DNA from: Treponema parvum
GTDB lineage: Bacteria; Spirochaetota; Spirochaetia; Treponematales; Treponemataceae
DNA: 64,000 nt
Assembly (NCBI RefSeq): GCF_017893945.1
Contig: NZ_CP054257.1
Coordinates: forward strand, 620,001 to 684,000
Direction: 5' to 3'
The notes beneath the pieces are model-generated. The model did not search any database and was not told the DNA's origin. It saw nothing but the letters and a program-made list of their open reading frames with translations. The stretch's first letter is position 1. Every line of letters begins with the position of its first letter. Below are positions 62,848-64,000 of this stretch, piece by piece. Made by a program: the position numbers and the translations under genes.

Positions 62848-64000
62848 TTAAAAAGGCTCGCCGCTTTTTTGATTTATTTCATACCAATCGATTTTTCTTG
62901 TTATGAACATCAAAAGAATAACTACGATGAACAAGCCTATGCTTCCGATTAACAGCGCGTAATCTTCCGCTTGCAGCGTTCCATATAGAAAAACATAGGA
63001 AACCATTTGTACGGCGCTTAGCAGGGCTCCCCATTTTATTTTTTTCAATATGGCGGAAGCGTACAGAAGAGTCGCCGCGCAGACGAAAATCGAACAGATC
63101 ACGTAAGTTAAATCGAAAGAAATGTGTTCGGATATAGAAAGGAGCAGCAAATAAAAAATGACGTCGGCAAAGCCTATCAAACAATACTGAATCGGGTGCA
63201 CTCTGATTTTTGAAAAAACTTCACATATAAGCAATGCGATAAACGGGATCACTAAAAACAGCAATGCGTATTTTACGCTCCGGGTTGTTTTTTTATAAGA
63301 ATCGACGGGAATGATAAAAGAAACGTCTACCGTTTCTCCGTTAAACTCGTCTTCCGCTTGCCAGCTTTTCGGATAAACCGTGCTTAGCCCTGCTATATTC
63401 CACGAAGCGGAAAAACCGTCTTTGTTTAATACACGCTCTTTAGGAAGCCATCCGCCTGAAAAGCTGGGCGACGGCCAAGAAGAAACCATGTTTATGCGGT
63501 TGTCCGACGCTATAGGCTGAATTTTGATATTTTCGCCGCCCTGGAAATCTATCGTTCCGTATAAATTGATTTTTCCCGAAAAATCCACTCCCGAAAGATT
63601 ATAATAAATGGAAGTTCTAAACGGAGAGACGGAATCATATTTTATCGGCGATATGGATAAGTCTTTTCCGTCCATGTTAAGTTTAGGCTGCGTCATCAGA
63701 TTTTTAGAATTCGATAAGCCCAGTATCAAAATGCAGTCGTTTTGCACTATATCCTTTTGCGGAATATTAAAATATGAAAAATCAAATTGGCCGAAATCGG
63801 CTTTAAGCTTTATCTGTCCGTTAAACACGGGAACTTTAAAAATCCCTCTGGTTAAGTAATACGGGTTTACTGAAACATCAAGATCGTATGAGTCGGGCGC
63901 AAAGATGACGTATCTTATTTCAGTTTCGACGTGTTTGTTTCCGTTGGAATCGAAATTTTCAATATATGACTTATACGGAACGGCGATTACGATTCCTTGA
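62848..64000 (-). CDS. creD: CreD-like inner membrane protein, 5' truncated by window edge
   Basis: The minus-strand frame is open through the right edge, so the apparent start inside the window is internal. Visible parts match CreD: VNPYYLTRGIFKVPVF near the extracytoplasmic beta-rich region, then five or six transmembrane segments in the C-terminal half (LLFLVIPFIALLICEVFSKIRVHPIQYCLIGFADVIFYLLLLSISEHI and on). CreD is an inner-membrane protein of the envelope-stress Cre regulon in enterobacteria; the role in spirochetes is not known. About 384 residues are inside the window; the full length is usually about 440. Confidence 0.88.
   Translation of the reverse strand, partial: QGIVIAVPYKSYIENFDSNGNKHVETEIRYVIFAPDSYDLDVSVNPYYLTRGIFKVPVFNGQIKLKADFGQFDFSYFNIPQKDIVQNDCILILGLSNSKNLMTQPKLNMDGKDLSISPIKYDSVSPFRTSIYYNLSGVDFSGKINLYGTIDFQGGENIKIQPIASDNRINMVSSWPSPSFSGGWLPKERVLNKDGFSASWNIAGLSTVYPKSWQAEDEFNGETVDVSFIIPVDSYKKTTRSVKYALLFLVIPFIALLICEVFSKIRVHPIQYCLIGFADVIFYLLLLSISEHISFDLTYVICSIFVCAATLLYASAILKKIKWGALLSAVQMVSYVFLYGTLQAEDYALLIGSIGLFIVVILLMFITRKIDWYEINQKSGEPF

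Overview
The window reads as a chromosome segment of a host-associated or anaerobic spirochete, most likely Treponema or a close relative (mid-40s % G+C by eye). Indicators are a mitochondrial-type EF-G of the spirochete class (spdEFG1), periplasmic binding proteins whose signal peptides end in the small-residue-plus-G(T/A)KD style common in treponemes, a PilZ protein and a double cyclic-nucleotide-binding regulator of spirochetal type, two methyl-accepting chemotaxis proteins, and fermentative pyruvate formate-lyase. This genus call is inference from gene content; no rRNA or tRNA gene is visible.

Layout. 1-2.4 kb: pyruvate formate-lyase (5' cut by the window edge) and its activase. 2.5-9.4 kb: a simple-sugar type ABC importer with two almost identical DUF3798 binding proteins, a double-ATPase, two permeases and a small membrane-anchored protein. 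9.5-13.0 kb (minus): a frameshifted chemotaxis receptor and an EcoRI-type adenine methyltransferase whose gene carries about 18 copies of a 7-bp repeat. 13.4-21.3 kb: a sugar catabolic cluster (FGGY kinase, UlaG-like lactonase, ABC importer without its own ATPase, GH3 glycosidase). 21.3-22.2 kb: an AT-rich island with a BrnT-like toxin/antitoxin pair. 22.2-25.8 kb (minus): second FGGY kinase, a beta-propeller-like protein and a DeoR regulator. 26-30 kb: cation diffusion facilitator, RecA-like ATPase, EF-G. 30.8-33.8 kb: TRAP transporter. 34.1-35.7 kb: gatB.

35.9-43.3 kb is the most unusual part: an operon of NifH-like, NifD-like and NifK-like proteins joined to a siderophore/cobalamin-type ABC importer with two binding lipoproteins. 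The NifH-like protein keeps its cluster cysteines and the D/K proteins keep five of six P-cluster-type cysteines, but the residues that hold the nitrogenase cofactor are absent, so this is a nitrogenase-like reductase of unknown substrate, probably working on whatever the importer brings in.

43.4-64 kb is mostly housekeeping and envelope functions: uvrB, an HtrA protease, a PEGA protein, radC, a glucosaminidase-like lipoprotein, a UMP kinase, an ECF sigma/anti-sigma/transglutaminase-like operon, cysS, murB, a Crp-like double-sensor protein, a DUF192 lipoprotein, a TPR protein, a PilZ protein, rpsU, a chemotaxis receptor and creD (cut by the right edge).

Most notable: (1) the heptanucleotide tract in the methyltransferase gene. 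The family's usual C-terminus lies just beyond the repeat in another frame, and one extra repeat unit would restore it, which points to phase variation of DNA methylation. (2) The nitrogenase-like/importer operon. (3) A 26-bp palindrome repeated three times next to binding-protein genes.
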